64,000 nt of DNA, from assembly GCA_948470475.1 (NCBI GenBank), contig OX419338.1, positions 12,905,747-12,969,746 of the forward strand, given 5' to 3'. Positions 1 to 10,251 of the stretch are shown in pieces. The DNA comes from Galaxea fascicularis. Its lineage: Eukaryota > Cnidaria > Anthozoa > Scleractinia > Euphylliidae. How positions within the stretch are numbered: position 1 is the first letter of the stretch; every line of letters starts with the position of its first letter. The translations under genes were made by a program, and so were the position numbers. The notes beneath the pieces were generated by a model that saw only the letters and a list, made by a program, of their open reading frames with translations, did not search any database and was not told the DNA's origin.

Positions 1-521
1 TGACATGAATTACTGGGAACATCCACCCCCTTGCTATAGCATAAATCCCTAGTCACAGTCAAGATATAGGCATGGGTATGAAGTTAGAACTGAACGTTTA
101 GCCATAAATGTACTGTATATTGGAAGGTATGGTACAGCCTATTGTTGCAGTCACATCTATAGTCAGTAATGCCAATTTCTTTTCATTAGTAAGTGAATGG
201 ACAACACCAAGTGAGTCCATACAATGTAATTACCCTTACATGCATAAATTTGAGGTTGTTCTGCTGCTATACTAGTATGAACACTGATGCTACTCTTAGG
301 TCTGTTTGAGTGTCTGTAACTCAGTAAGTGCACTGTGATTGGTTAATTTTGCAGGCCATATTCTACTGTACAACCCACTATATTTGAAAGATTCCATTTG
401 CACACCTTTCTCAGAGATACAATAAATATCTTACTAACCTTGTTTTCTTAGTCGGTACTCTAAGTTACGGATCCTCATATTTTCCTGTTGATTTATGGCC
501 CGCACGATTTGCGCTTGGGCT

Positions 522-650
522 TTAAACGAATGGGAAACAACTTGGTCCGTAACTTAAAGTACAGACCTCAAACTCGGTTAGTAAGAGGTATCTATCTGTG
601 TTCACTCCCTGGTGTCCAAGCTTACTTTCAGGCTTTGTAGAACAGCACAC
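522..650 (-). CDS. Possible terminal exon of the PIFO-like gene (uncertain)
   Basis: An AG acceptor (AGCCAGCAG) precedes a phase-0 open frame of 42 residues ending in a stop. It would follow the EPDI end of the preceding exon. Against it, the intron would be only 44 bp, and the tail (VCCSTKPESKLG...) does not resemble the conserved RNRVAYLSLYY end of vertebrate Pitchfork. An overlapping frame reads LQSLKVSLDT, which looks faintly like the human CLQKRTLKAELST, but it needs read-through of the GTAAGT donor. Confidence 0.25.
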   Translation of the reverse strand: MCCSTKPESKLGHQGVNTDRYLLLTEFEVCTLSYGPSCFPFV

Positions 651-694
651 CTGCTGGCTAGTACTATGCAATTTAAATGTGTTAGTATACTTAC

Positions 695-3600
695 TATATC
701 TGGTTCTCCAAAATCGTTGCATTTGATTGTGACTGATGTTATCAGTGTTTGCAGCCCACCAAATGAGCCATGGAATTTCACCTTTCTGTCTCTTTTAGCA
801 TCAAACTCATAAGCACCAGGCCTGAGTTGAAATGGTAATAATAGTATTTTTAATTCATTGCCTCGTAACATATATGTAACTGTAGTGATTAATGGTGGAA
901 ACTACATATCTAGGTGCTCGTTAACAAGACTATGACTGTGCTCTTCAAGTTTTATGTGTCGAGGTAATAAAGTACAGCCTAAAGGCCACATGTTTACAAT
1001 GTTACTGCCCAATGACAGAATCATCTGAACTGAACCTGATGTTGACCAGTCATAAAGCCACCACAATTTTACCAATTATTATTTTAAGAACCTGCAAGGT
1101 GGGTTGTAAGACCTTGGGGCAACACTAGCAAACTAGACAGGATGAGCATCATGGTCCTGAAAACTAGACATAATTGCATATTTCTGTTGTTACAACAACA
1201 CCGCATGCTTTTGCCATTTACTGCTTTTTCAACCCCACCACCCACATGTCCCCAGCCAAACATTTGCGCCATCCATGCACCAACCTTGCTTTCTGAGACC
1301 ATTACTCAACATTGCAAAGGGGGAGATGGAGAAAGTGAGAATTGCCCCCAAGACACTAGGGCCATGTACAGTGTACACAAGAAAAATAAGATGCACCACA
1401 CTGTACTGTTTATACGTTCGCATCCTACATAAGGTGCCAAGATTGCCTATAAATGGTTGACATCTCACTTTAGATAAAGCCACGTTTAGAAAATTCATAA
1501 TCTCCGTGTTGCATATGTTACAGGTTAAATTTGATCTCAGGTCATTTTTTAGTTAACCTAGGTCAAAATGAAATTCCTTTGTCTCCTAACCCTAATTATT
1601 CATGAGAAGAATAAGGAATTTCATTTTGACCTAGGTCAGAGATCTCCGTAAGCCCCGGCGACCGGCGAAAATCGCCGGCTAGTCGTCCTGGGCGCGCCGG
1701 CTACTCAGATCCAAATAAAAAATAAATCAATACTTTGTTTTACATCCAACGGCAACTTTTCCATTTGCGACACCTACTTTCCCTTGGGTAAATACATTCG
1801 GAAATAAATAAAGTTTTCCTTAAAGAGCCAAGTGTCCCCTGAATAAACTTTAAAGTTTCGTCGAGAATTTCACCACGCTTGAATCTGCTTGCAGACATCG
1901 ATTGAATGTGAAGCAAACGAAACAGGCTCAGATTTCGAGGCAGCGGTTACCGACGAAAAACACTCCATATAAGACAATATACTCTGTATTCCAACACGTG
2001 CAAAATGGCGGAAAAGCGGCAGCATGGAAGGCACTTGCGCGCCTTAATAAATTCCTCTGCCGGCTACTCCATTTTATTCTCCTTCTACTCCAAAATTTAG
2101 GGAGAACCCTGCTAGGTTAAATAAAAAATGACCTGAGATCAAATTTAACCTTTAACACATACAAAAACTAAAACTACAGAAATCCAAGGAGTCAGTAAAA
2201 AGCGATGGAGGAATTGGTGTAATCATGGTATAAAACAGAACAGATGCTTGTTCTGCAAATAATTATTTCTTCTCCACTGAATTGCACATATTCCTCTGTT
2301 TTGTTGAAGTGTCTTTGCTGGTTTTTGAGCACTGTGAGTTTGCTCTGCAGCTGACTCATCAAAAAAATATTTTGTTGTTATGCATATGCACTTTAAGACA
2401 CGAAAGCACTTACAGTGTATACGAGGAAGTTCACATCTTACTTAAGATGTGGACAAAATAAGAACAGCTGAACACCCTGTTCTTAAAATAAGATGTGTCT
2501 TAAATATTTAGTTGCATCTAAGATAAGACACAAATGCATTTTTTTTACTATTTATACGATCATTTTACATCTTACAGCTGTATTTAAGTCGCATCTTAGA
2601 TAAGGTGTGTCTTATTTCTCCTGTATAAATGGCCCCATTGTGGCTATGGTCCAATCTAGGATTTGAACCTATGACCTTACAGCTCAGCTGTCTCATGCTT
2701 AGTGAGGCAAATAGATGACAGTCTCAACAAAGCACAAAAATAAAATAAATTTCTGTAAGGGTAGAAAACATGATTCTTACCCAGGATGAGCATCATGATC
2801 CTGACAAGTAAAATAAATCACATCTGTTAGTCCTTTTCATGTTGGAATAAGTATGAAAAAGAGAATTGTGTTGATACTGTCCTGTGAGTATTACCTAGCT
2901 TAGTCTATCAAATTACCTTACTAATTGCTGGAAATCTTGTTGCACCAACATTAAATGACTTGAATGCTTCATCAAAATGGATTGGTCTACTTATAATTCC
3001 CTGGTATGTAGGTGGGCCTGGGACATCCATCTAGCAAATAAGCAAATTTTGGTAAGTGCACATTCAACTATTCTAACATCCCCAATTAGAACTCCACTTT
3101 GTCTGTTTTTGAAACACAGATTGTTAGTCCTTTCCACCAAAAGTGTGAAATGAAATGTGATGAAATCAACATACACTGATACTAAACCTAATTATTTTGG
3201 GCTGTAAAAATTCTTTGTAGTCATCTTGCAATGTATGTTAGCAAATCCCATTCATATACTGCCTTTTCAAGCAAGAATTTCTTAGTCCATTGGTACTGAG
3301 TTTAATGGAGTTCAATTTAAAGTTTAATTTAGTAGTGCAAGAGTAAACACAGTAGGAGACAGGTCAATGGTAGTCAGGATTTAATAGACCTGTGCCTATG
3401 ATGTAAAACATTTTTTTTTGTTTAATTGACATTCTTTTCCAAGTGAAAAAAAATGGCATTTTCTATTTTGAAAGATCTTCTTTCATTTCAGAGATAATCA
3501 TTCAAGTTTTGGCTTAAAAATCGATGACATCGCAAGTGGTTTAAGTAAGAAGATAAATCACAAAATCATGAATATCTCCAGAAGTTTAATTGACCAAAGT

Positions 3601-6600
3601 CATTGAAACTTGGCACCAGTCATGTACATCAGGTATGACGTGAAATGATACCCACTTGGTTCAAGTAAGAAGATAAATCACAAAATCATGAATATTTCCA
3701 GAAGTATAATTGGGCAATTCCAAAAAATATCCATACCTATACCACGGACGGCTTTTAGGATTTCCGAAGGGGAGGGGGGGTTCTTTGAACTGGAACTCTG
3801 AAGGAATGGGGGGTATTTATGATTAGAAATCCGAAGACATGGGGGGGTTTCACAGGTGGGATTTCTAGAGTAGAAAGAGTAGAGTGAGTTCCTTGAAAAC
3901 GCTATTGTTTTCGACTTTTGCAGTTCGTAAATACCGGTAAGCCACGAACGTATGATCGCGGAAGCAGAAGACAAGCATCGATTGATCAGACATGTAGACG
4001 TGAACAGTAAAACGTGGGTTTCACATTTACCTTGATGAATTTCTTGTCAAGTGAATGAAAATCCGCCCGATAATCGCCAAAAAACTCGTACCTGTCCCTC
4101 GCTTCCAAGGAACGCCTGTCAGATAAGCATTCGGACCGCCAGACGGCAATCGACCAAAAAATTTTACCAGTCTTTCGAGCTATTTTGCTTTGTGAACATC
4201 AAAACAACACAAGAAAACAAAGCTAAATTTAGACTTAAAAAAAGGTTGCACAGCCTGGCCACATGCGGTAGGTTTTTCTTGTCGCTGAAGAGTAAAGCTT
4301 GTTGCCTGGTGCTGCTACATCACAGCCTTGGGGAGGCATAAATTCATGTTCGTTTGTTTATATAAACCAAGTCGAAAATGTACCTCCAAAAAAACCCTGG
4401 AAATTCCGAAGGGTAAGGGGGTTCATGATTATGGAATTCTGAGGGCATGGGGGGGTAACGCATTCTGGAATTCCGAAGGCAAGGGGGGATTAAAACACGG
4501 AAGCCGTCCGTGGTTGGGTATGGATATTTTCTGGAATTGCCCATTGACCGATGCCATTGACACCATGCAGTAATGTACATCAGGTTAGCTAAGATACCCA
4601 CTATGGTGTTGCCAAAAATGCTATTCTTACTCACTTTGAAAGGCCTTTCAAACACTAAAGTTATACTTCATACGCACTTTCAGAAGGAACTTTAGAACTT
4701 GCTAGTTACCCTATACAAACTTACATGAGCTGGTTTAGGAAATCTTGGTGCAGTTCTAGCACCAACTGAGTAACCTCTTTTACAAACAGGTCTTCTTTCA
4801 AGATCATAAATGAAGCCACTGATCTGTTGAGGCAATATCAAAGCAAAACAAGCCTACATCATGTTTATTTTCATTTCAAGAAATCACTTTTTCACAAAAG
4901 ATAATTGATGGATCACTTCAGAGGTCTAGTTGTCTTCTTTTAACTATTAATTAAGGGTACACATTCTTGCAGGTTATGAGTACTAGAATCTCAAGGGTAG
5001 TAAAGGGTATTTTCACGACTTGTGACTGGCCTTTTTTCCCCTTAAAATATGAAACTTGGCTGATTTTTTTTCCTTGTGAATCCTGACTTCCCTAGTAGCC
5101 GTGAAGTGCAATTTTGCAAAATTATTTTCCATGGAATGAGAAATAAATGTTCAATTCGCCATGAACTTTGACTTTCATTATGTCTTTGATTTCGTGAATT
5201 ATGAAAGGACCATTTTATTTTCCATGAAACATGATCTAGATCCCCCCTTGGAAACCAGTCGATTCGTACCCACAGTCGTTTCGTACCCGGGAGAATTCAG
5301 ATGCTTCGTACCCGAATGCAGATCATCCGTACCCAACCTTGAGTTGATTGATTTGCACCCAACAATTTTCAAGAAGGATAAGTCTGCAGATTTCCTTCTT
5401 AAATCTCAGCATAATCAATCAGATAGTTTATTTGAGGACCTATCCATCAAACATCCCGACTCAGAAGAAAAGCAAATTGTTGACAATGACGATGATCAGG
5501 TTGGGCAATTCGCTAGCTTCATTTGCAGCCGAGTCAAACAAGATGGCAGGCTGTTTTTAAAACCCCTAAATGTATTTCGTGTTTTTGGGATTTGTTGTGA
5601 GTCTTGCATCTCAAGAACATCTCTTAACAGTTTACAACGTTTGTAAAATACCTCAACTTTGAATTTCAAAGGTATGGCACTGAAGTTTGGAACTTTTTCA
5701 GTGTAATTGTTGCTAATGGTGTGTCACTTGATCAACGTGAGTTTTTCTCTGCAGCATTCAGTTATGCCACAAATACATGTGAAACAATTAAATGCTGATT
5801 TGGTTCATAAAAACATATTTCCACTGCAAAGAAAATAGCTACAATAGCTACCCTATCAACAAGTTCATAGGGTACGAATATCCTGGGTATGAAACGGCCA
5901 TGGGTACATACATACATACATACATACATACATACATACATACATACAGTGTAATACTTTATTTGGTGTCTTATACATCATACATAGACAACCCTCCAAA
6001 TAAATTTTACAATTTTCTAACCTTAAGGGTTAAATACGTTTTTGTTTTCATAGCAGTCATGGATCCATATACTTTGCAATTATTTTCTGTAGCTCAACAT
6101 TACTACTGGGGGGGGGGTGGGGGGGGGGTTAATAGTTATAGCAAAAATACATTTTCTGTCGACATTTTCACAATTGGGATTTTGAATTCTTTATATGAGC
6201 ATTCAAACAGAGATTTCCTTTTTTCTTGGTAAACTGGGCAAGAAACTAAGAAGTGTTTTCATCTTCCGCTTCCTTCTTACACAAAGGGCAGATTCTTTCA
6301 TTTAGTTTCTTATATGGTCTCATGTAACGCCCTGTTTCTATTGCTAATCTATGGTTACTAAGTCGCAGTAATGTTTTGTCATGGTGGTTCTGTGCCGGAC
6401 CTGGTGAAGGTAATCCTTGCATGCGTAATAATCTATCGTTTTGACTTTACGGTAGGTTTGCATTTTATTGCTTTGATTGGGATCTTTCCTTATGTCATTA
6501 TTCATCTCGCTGGACCACCTTTGTAATTCAATATCCTCTAATCTTTGTCTAATTATGCTTCCCAAAGGCTTCCTAGACCTATATGATATAAAAAGTTTTT

Positions 6601-7458
6601 GATTTTTTGATTCCAAAGAACTGAGTATGAATCGAATGGTAAGCCCCCCACCCCCTTTACAACCCTCAATTTCAACCTCTTTAGGCAAACTGAAAGGACC
6701 TATGGAAGTAGCACACTGTACACAGTTATAATACAGGGAAAAGTAATAGCGATACTCATCGTTACGTCACCTATTGTCATTAATGTGCCAACCAGGGCCG
6801 AGTTGCTCGAAGCATGGTTAGCGCTAACCGAGGTTAAATACCATGACAACCTATAGGTTTGAATCCAACTTAACCAATGGTTAGCGCTAACCAGGCTTTG
6901 AGCAACTCGACCCAGAGGTTTATTGGCTCTCGAAACAAAGGATTCTTTTGTTCTGTGGTTGGCAAAATTTAAATATCAAAAGACTTGTTTGTAAACAGTG
7001 AGTATCGCTATAAAAAGTTAGATCCGTTCAGGCTCGTGTACATCAAGTGAAAAGCTTGAAAATTAATTTGCAAGAATTCAGCTGTAAAAGATCACATGAA
7101 CACCAAGCTTTATCGCAAACGCAAGTCACGCAATTTACATGTCAATCACATTCACTTTACGGAACAAATCAAGGATATTTCGGACAAAATAAAACTTTCC
7201 GCTATTTAAAAGACAAGTTTTATTACCTCTGCATTGTCATAACACCCTGGACCACGATTTGGTGCGCCTCTAAGACCAAGTTCATTTCCAAAGCGATTCG
7301 ATGGCACTTTCAGCGGCAAGAGTTCACGGTCTAGCGTCGTCCCAAAAGCAACCGCTTTTCGTCCTAAGGCAAGAAAATGAATGTGTCCAGTTGTTTGATT
7401 ATATTGTAAATATCCCTGTAATATAATTTTTTGCAAGCATACCTTCATTTGTGGTCAT
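695..7458 (-). CDS. PIFO: Pitchfork-like ciliary protein (PIFO/CIMAP3), partial at 3' end
   Basis: Six coding exons on the minus strand join in compatible phases: 7458-7443, 7363-7227, 4823-4725, 3030-2917, 2800-2781 and 821-695. They give 171 codons; human PIFO is about 190 aa. Each has an AG acceptor and GT donor. Matches to Pitchfork seen in the translation: residue block AFGTTLDRELLP (human has FGT..RKLFP), NRFGNELGLRGAPNRGPGCY (human LRGSPHRGPGCY), GYSVGARTAPRF (human GYTLGARTAVRF), and PGAYEFDAK (human PGAYNPEKK). PG-rich repeats of this kind occur in ciliary and sperm microtubule proteins, and vertebrate Pitchfork acts at cilia and basal bodies. The start MTTNEG is chosen because its 16-nt exon ends in phase 1, which exon 2 needs. 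Two X-boxes lie upstream. The C-terminal exon is not settled: after residue 171 either a 44-bp intron leads to an exon at 650-522, or the frame reads through to a stop near 602, or the true exon lies off the left edge. Confidence 0.82.
1140..1160 (-). pseudogene. Broken duplicate of the PIFO microexon
   Basis: On the minus strand GACCATGATGCTCATCCTG follows TTTTCAG. It matches the 20-nt microexon at 2800-2781 at 18 of 19 aligned bases, including the CAG acceptor. The donor is lost (TCTAG in place of GTAAG) and the frame meets a stop at once. It lies in the same intron downstream of the working copy. Confidence 0.55.
1523..2150. mobile_element. TIR DNA element (non-autonomous)
   Basis: GGTTAAATTTGATCTCAGGT at 1523 recurs in reverse complement ending at 2150, giving 28-bp TIRs. 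Just inside the left TIR is a second hairpin (arms 1555-1579 and 1613-1638, core CTAGGTCAAAATGAAATTCC). The interior has a GC-rich patch (CGGCGACCGGCG) and no transposase frame. It lies in the last resolved intron of the PIFO-like gene. Confidence 0.7.
2630..2710 (-). repeat. Degenerate tRNA-derived SINE fragment
   Basis: The minus strand carries a B-box-like AGGTTCAAATCCTA preceded by CTGAGCTGTAAGGTC, as in the tRNA head of coral SINEs. No tail or intact A box is visible. Confidence 0.35.
2781..2800 (-). CDS. PIFO: 20-nt microexon of the PIFO-like gene
   Basis: This exon is bounded by TTGTCAG on its 5' side and GTAAGAATC on its 3' side. It encodes DHDAHP plus two bases. Without it, exon 4 (phase 0 after SK) cannot join exon 6, which needs two leading bases. 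With it the reading is SKDHDAHPGPGAYEF, which lines up with the human YPKDTYYPSPGAYN. The intron before it is 116 bp. Confidence 0.75.
3530..4600. repeat. Tandem duplication split by a transposon
   Basis: Two diverged copies of a unit of about 120 bp share AAGTAAGAAGATAAATCACA, a later TGTACATCAGGT and the end GATACCCAC. Copy 1 is 3530-3654. Copy 2 is 3656-3711 plus 4546-4600, interrupted by the TIR element between them. Copy 1 serves as an empty-site reference. Confidence 0.7.
3712..4542. mobile_element. 831-bp TIR element, 3-bp TSD (ATT)
   Basis: The left end GGGCAATTCC is mirrored by GGAATTGCCC at the right end. Similarity continues inward (AAATATCCATACC with GGTATGGATATTT, and the ACGGACGGCTT motif). 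ATT flanks both ends, at 3709-3711 and 4543-4545, and the adjacent tandem copy shows the uninterrupted AATTGACC. A 3-bp duplication suggests a PIF/Harbinger-like mechanism. No intact transposase is seen. Confidence 0.75.
5240..5350. repeat. Cluster of TTCGTACCC-type repeats
   Basis: TCGTACCC or CCGTACCC recurs four times at irregular spacing of about 20-30 bp. It accounts for part of an otherwise anonymous plus-strand open frame (5161-5646). Confidence 0.5.
5905..5948. repeat. (TACA)n microsatellite
   Basis: Eleven tandem TACA tetranucleotides, uninterrupted. Confidence 0.95.
6108..6128. repeat. Poly-G tract
   Basis: G runs broken by a single T. Could form a G-quadruplex, and is prone to sequencing error. 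Confidence 0.85.
6190..6690 (-). pseudogene. LINE retrotransposon C-terminal relic
   Basis: Reading the minus strand across two frameshifts gives, in order, IIRQRLEDIELQRWSSEMN, then LRLSNHRLAIETGRYMRP, then ERICPLCKKEAEDE, then KHFLVSCPVY. This pattern (an LSNHRL..ETGRY block followed by a CPxC...E.HFL..C knuckle) is the carboxy end of reverse-transcriptase proteins of cnidarian non-LTR elements. The frame shifts near 6375 and again near 6255, so the copy is dead. No reverse-transcriptase core is present upstream, so it is a short fragment in the first long intron of the PIFO-like gene. Confidence 0.75.
6795..6913. mobile_element. Palindromic MITE
   Basis: GGGCCGAGTTGCTCGAAGCA at the left is mirrored by GCTTTGAGCAACTCGACCC at the right. 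Each arm continues into GGTTAGCGCTAACC, itself a perfect palindrome. Confidence 0.8.
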
Positions 7459-7531
7459 AATTTTGCTATTCACTCTCAGCTAAAAAGTCAAAAGAAGTTC
7501 GCTGTTTGCTGTTTGCCACAGAAGTCACCAT

Positions 7532-7545
7532 ATCGCCATGACAAC
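7532..7545. promoter_or_regulatory. RFX X-box (proximal), PIFO promoter
   Basis: The plus strand reads ATCGCCATGACAAC, which fits RYYNYY-AT-RRNRAC with no mismatch. It lies 74 bp upstream of the proposed PIFO start codon. RFX factors binding X-boxes near the start of ciliary genes are a known animal-wide arrangement. Confidence 0.65.
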
Positions 7546-7608
7546 CCCTTCCGTGAACATGCGTAGGGAAGGCGCTGACCTAAAAGTGAAGCGTACTCCA
7601 TAGACGAG

Positions 7609-7622
7609 ATTGCCATGACAAC
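7609..7622. promoter_or_regulatory. RFX X-box (distal), PIFO promoter
   Basis: The sequence ATTGCCATGACAAC differs from the ideal palindrome GTTGCCATGGCAAC at two positions and fits the degenerate consensus. It sits 151 bp upstream of the PIFO start and 77 bp from the proximal site, in the same orientation. Confidence 0.65.
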
Positions 7623-7797
7623 GGATAATCAACCCGCTGGCCATTGCAGTAGTTTTGCCAGGCCAAGCAGTGTGGTTTACAGGCCGTTTTTCTAGAGGCT
7701 GAAAGAAAAAACCTGATAGTGACATGTATGACTGTACATGCATGCATACAAACGTGACTCTTCTTTGTTTCCTTCAGCAGATGAACAAACAGATCTT

Positions 7798-7832
7798 GGG
7801 GCGGGGGAAGGGGGGGGGGGGGGGGAGGGGGA
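7798..7832. repeat. G-rich tract
   Basis: Long G runs with a few A and C interruptions. Candidate G-quadruplex, about 340 bp upstream of the PIFO start. Confidence 0.85.
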
Positions 7833-8325
7833 TAGGTGGGTCAGAACTCCCGATCCCGAACAGAGGGTCGAAGGATCGATCAGCTCGGTATGGCGCGAAC
7901 TTGGAAGCTGTAACATTCTTTTTTAACTAATATGCTGGAGGTTTATGTCATAATAGCTTCCAAGCTAATAATTAATTTTCACTGAGCACCTGTCATTTCA
8001 GAATCTTTTCGCAACCTCCACTAATTTCATTCAAACACGACAAAAACGTAGGCAACTTTTTAGTTAGAAGCGCATTTAAAACTAACGAGCAACCCGGCTA
8101 TCTGCGGCCTTTCCCTACATCAAGTTAAGGTACGACGGAAAGCCGCAAGAATCTGGAACAAAAATTCATCTTCAAGATCGGCGCCCTTAATCCCCACGGT
8201 ATTATAACGAACGCTTTTCATTTAACGAATGTATTCCTATTTTTCACGTTGCCATGTTACCACCCATAGCGTAGCTCCTACTCCACTATAAAAACTACAC
8301 ACAACCCATAATTCCTCGATTCGCT

Positions 8326-8353
8326 CTGACGAAGGGCTAAAGCTCGAAACGTC
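8326..8353 (+). ncRNA. Hammerhead-ribozyme-like core, retroelement-type
   Basis: CTGACGA, then AGGGC/TAAA/GCTC, then GAAAC, then GTC are in the order CUGANGA - stem II - GAAA - stem III - NUH of a type I hammerhead. Stem II can form four pairs (one G-U). Stem III would be a minimal AC/GU pair, as reported for hammerheads of Penelope-like elements and retrozymes. Stem I is weak: the first pair is a mismatch (T against C), while GATTC upstream can pair with GAATC downstream. Probably a decayed copy; activity is not implied. Confidence 0.45.
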
Positions 8354-8487
8354 CGCTTTTAGAATCCCTGTATAGTACGGTGGTCAATTTACACTATCAA
8401 CTCTGTTGATAATACCAGTATACATCATTTACAGTCTTCTCTTTCACGGGAACATATGAACCCACAATTTACCAACTCCCTACGTCA

Positions 8488-8640
8488 GTGGCTCCATAGC
8501 TCATTTTGTTAGAGCATCGCACCGGTTTCGCGAGGTCAAACCCTGTTGAAGTCCTGAGTTTTTTTCAGCCGGCTTCTTTAAGCAATTGCATAAATTGCGA
8601 TCACAATTGCGAGGATCATCCTTCATTTGATTTCAGAAGA
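8488..8640 (+). mobile_element. tRNA-derived SINE
   Basis: The tRNA-like head GGCTCCATAGCTCATTTTGT / TAGAGC resembles a Pol III A box. A degraded B box (GAGGTCAAACCCTG) follows, then the CCTGAGTTTTTTTCAG body typical of a coral SINE family. No clear tail remains. Confidence 0.6.
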
Positions 8641-8902
8641 CCATTAAGTAATTCAAAAGAGTCCTTCCCAGACGGTTTGAAATCAAGGATTTGTGTTTGC
8701 CCTCTCAGTGATTCGACCACACGAAAGCACGCTCTGAGCTTTCTAGCTTTTAGAACGCCGATCAAAAATTTCTCGAGCTCAAATCGCATCCGAGCTTTAA
8801 TTAAAATACCGCTTGACATAAGGGGACTTAGTCAAAATAAATCAAGGAACCAATAGCCAATGAAGAAAACAATAACCTCTAATTAAGAAATAGAGAACAT
8901 GT

Positions 8903-9018
8903 ACCGTGTTTCTATCGAGTTATGAAAACACGAGTGGAAGTTTGGGGGGAAGAGAAATGCTGTGGGAACACGAGTCGCAGGCGAGTGTTTCCACAGCTTT
9001 TTCGAGTTTTCCCAAACT

Positions 9019-9052
<34 letters not shown>
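8903..9052. mobile_element. Palindromic MITE with 10-bp direct repeats
   Basis: The arms read CGTGTTTCTATCGAGTTAT and its reverse complement. The inner arms (GAAGTTTGGG / CCCAAACTTTC, GCTGTGG / CCACAGC) continue to a short centre. GAGAACATGT flanks the element at 8893-8902 and 9053-9062, the expected footprint of a target-site duplication. Another piece of the same end recurs at 9185-9211. Confidence 0.8.
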
Positions 9053-9269
9053 GAGAACATGTTTCCTATTTCTTTTAGAAAACACCGCGACGAAAAAAAG
9101 GAAAACAACTTGTTAACTTTGATTAACAAAATGTAAATTTTCTTTGCTCGCGTCATCATTACGTCAACAGCTCGTTCTAGTTCTGTTTCTATCGAGTTAT
9201 AGAAACACGATTTCTAACCAATCAGCGTGCGTATTTTCTTAGGACTGTTTTCTAAACTATTTTAGCTAT

Positions 9270-9526
9270 TATAGTACACTCAACAAAATTACTCAATTTT
9301 GATTGGTCGAGAGCAGTACAATACAGTACTTCGTAGGAGTAGCTATTAAGTTTCCATGACAACGGCGCGTAAGTTCGTAATTTTGTTGAATGTACTAAAA
9401 ATAAAAAATCGCACGACCTTCTCGTACAATTCGGGATTAATGGATACCCTTGATTTTGAAATTTCTTAACTTTCAAAATCAGTCGTACCTATTAATCCCG
9501 AATTGTACTCGAGGTCGTGCGATTTC
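9270..9526. repeat. Nested inverted repeat
   Basis: Outer arms ACTCAACAAAATTAC (from 9280) and GTAATTTTGTTGAATGTACT (to 9396) pair. Immediately inward and rightward, AAATCGCACGACCT...ATTCGGGATTAAT (9406-9445) pairs with its inverse (9486-9525). Looks like two MITE-type sequences side by side. Confidence 0.6.
9350..9363. promoter_or_regulatory. X-box-like site (distant)
   Basis: GTTTCCATGACAAC fits the degenerate X-box consensus. It lies about 1.9 kb upstream of PIFO, inside a repeat-rich stretch, so a regulatory role is only possible. Confidence 0.25.
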
Positions 9527-9904
9527 CTATACTAATTTGTTCCGCACTTCGAGAAAGAACACCAACACATTCTCAATATGTTCTTTTGGGCTTACGCATT
9601 TTATAAATTTAAAAATCAATGTTGACAAGACAGATAGACAGCCTTCTTTTTAAAAAAAGCTTTGCAGCTTGTGGGGTCGCGTGAAAAACTAATTAACATA
9701 TATAAACTAATAAACTAATAAACCAATAAACTAATTAACATAAATTCTCAGTCGAAAACGGTATGCCGAGTTGCAACTGGTGATAGTAAGAAGATTTGCA
9801 TGCTTTAGTCTGTTGAGCTCTGAATGGTACATGCAAATTTACTCAGACAAAACTTCCACCATCCACTGCAAAGGAGCAAGACCGTTCTTACCAAACCTTT
9901 ACAA

Positions 9905-10251
9905 AGTAACAAGAATACCACTCACATTAATGTGTTTCGGTAAGCTAAAAGCCACTCATTGGGCACTATGGCCGCGTAGTAGCGGGCATTACCCCTTAAA
10001 TCTACCAAATAAAGTTTGAGCCCAAGCATTAGCAGCCATGGACAGCTGTTTCGGCTTGTTTTATTCATGTGGGTTCTTGGGTCTGGGTATTAGCTGTACC
10101 ACGCTAATAAGGCCGAAACAGCTGTCCATGGCTGCTAATGCTCGGGCTCAAACTTTATTTGGTAGATTTAAGGGGTAATGCCCGATACCACGTGGCCATA
10201 GTGGCTTTTAGCTTACCTAAACACGTTAATTTGTGTGGTATTCTTGTCACT
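9905..10251. mobile_element. Long palindromic MITE
   Basis: Arms of about 150 bp (9905-10055 and 10112-10251) pair with few mismatches: AGTAACAAGAATACCAC at the left tip and GTGGTATTCTTGTCACT at the right tip. The inner ends are AGCCATGGACAGCTGTTTCG and its inverse. The 56-bp spacer carries no frame. A transcript would fold into a strong hairpin. Confidence 0.8.

Noticed and set aside
5161..5646. 161-codon plus-strand open frame
   Set aside because: It is the longest anonymous frame near the left end but overlaps the TTCGTACCC repeat cluster, has no splice-site support and resembles nothing I know.
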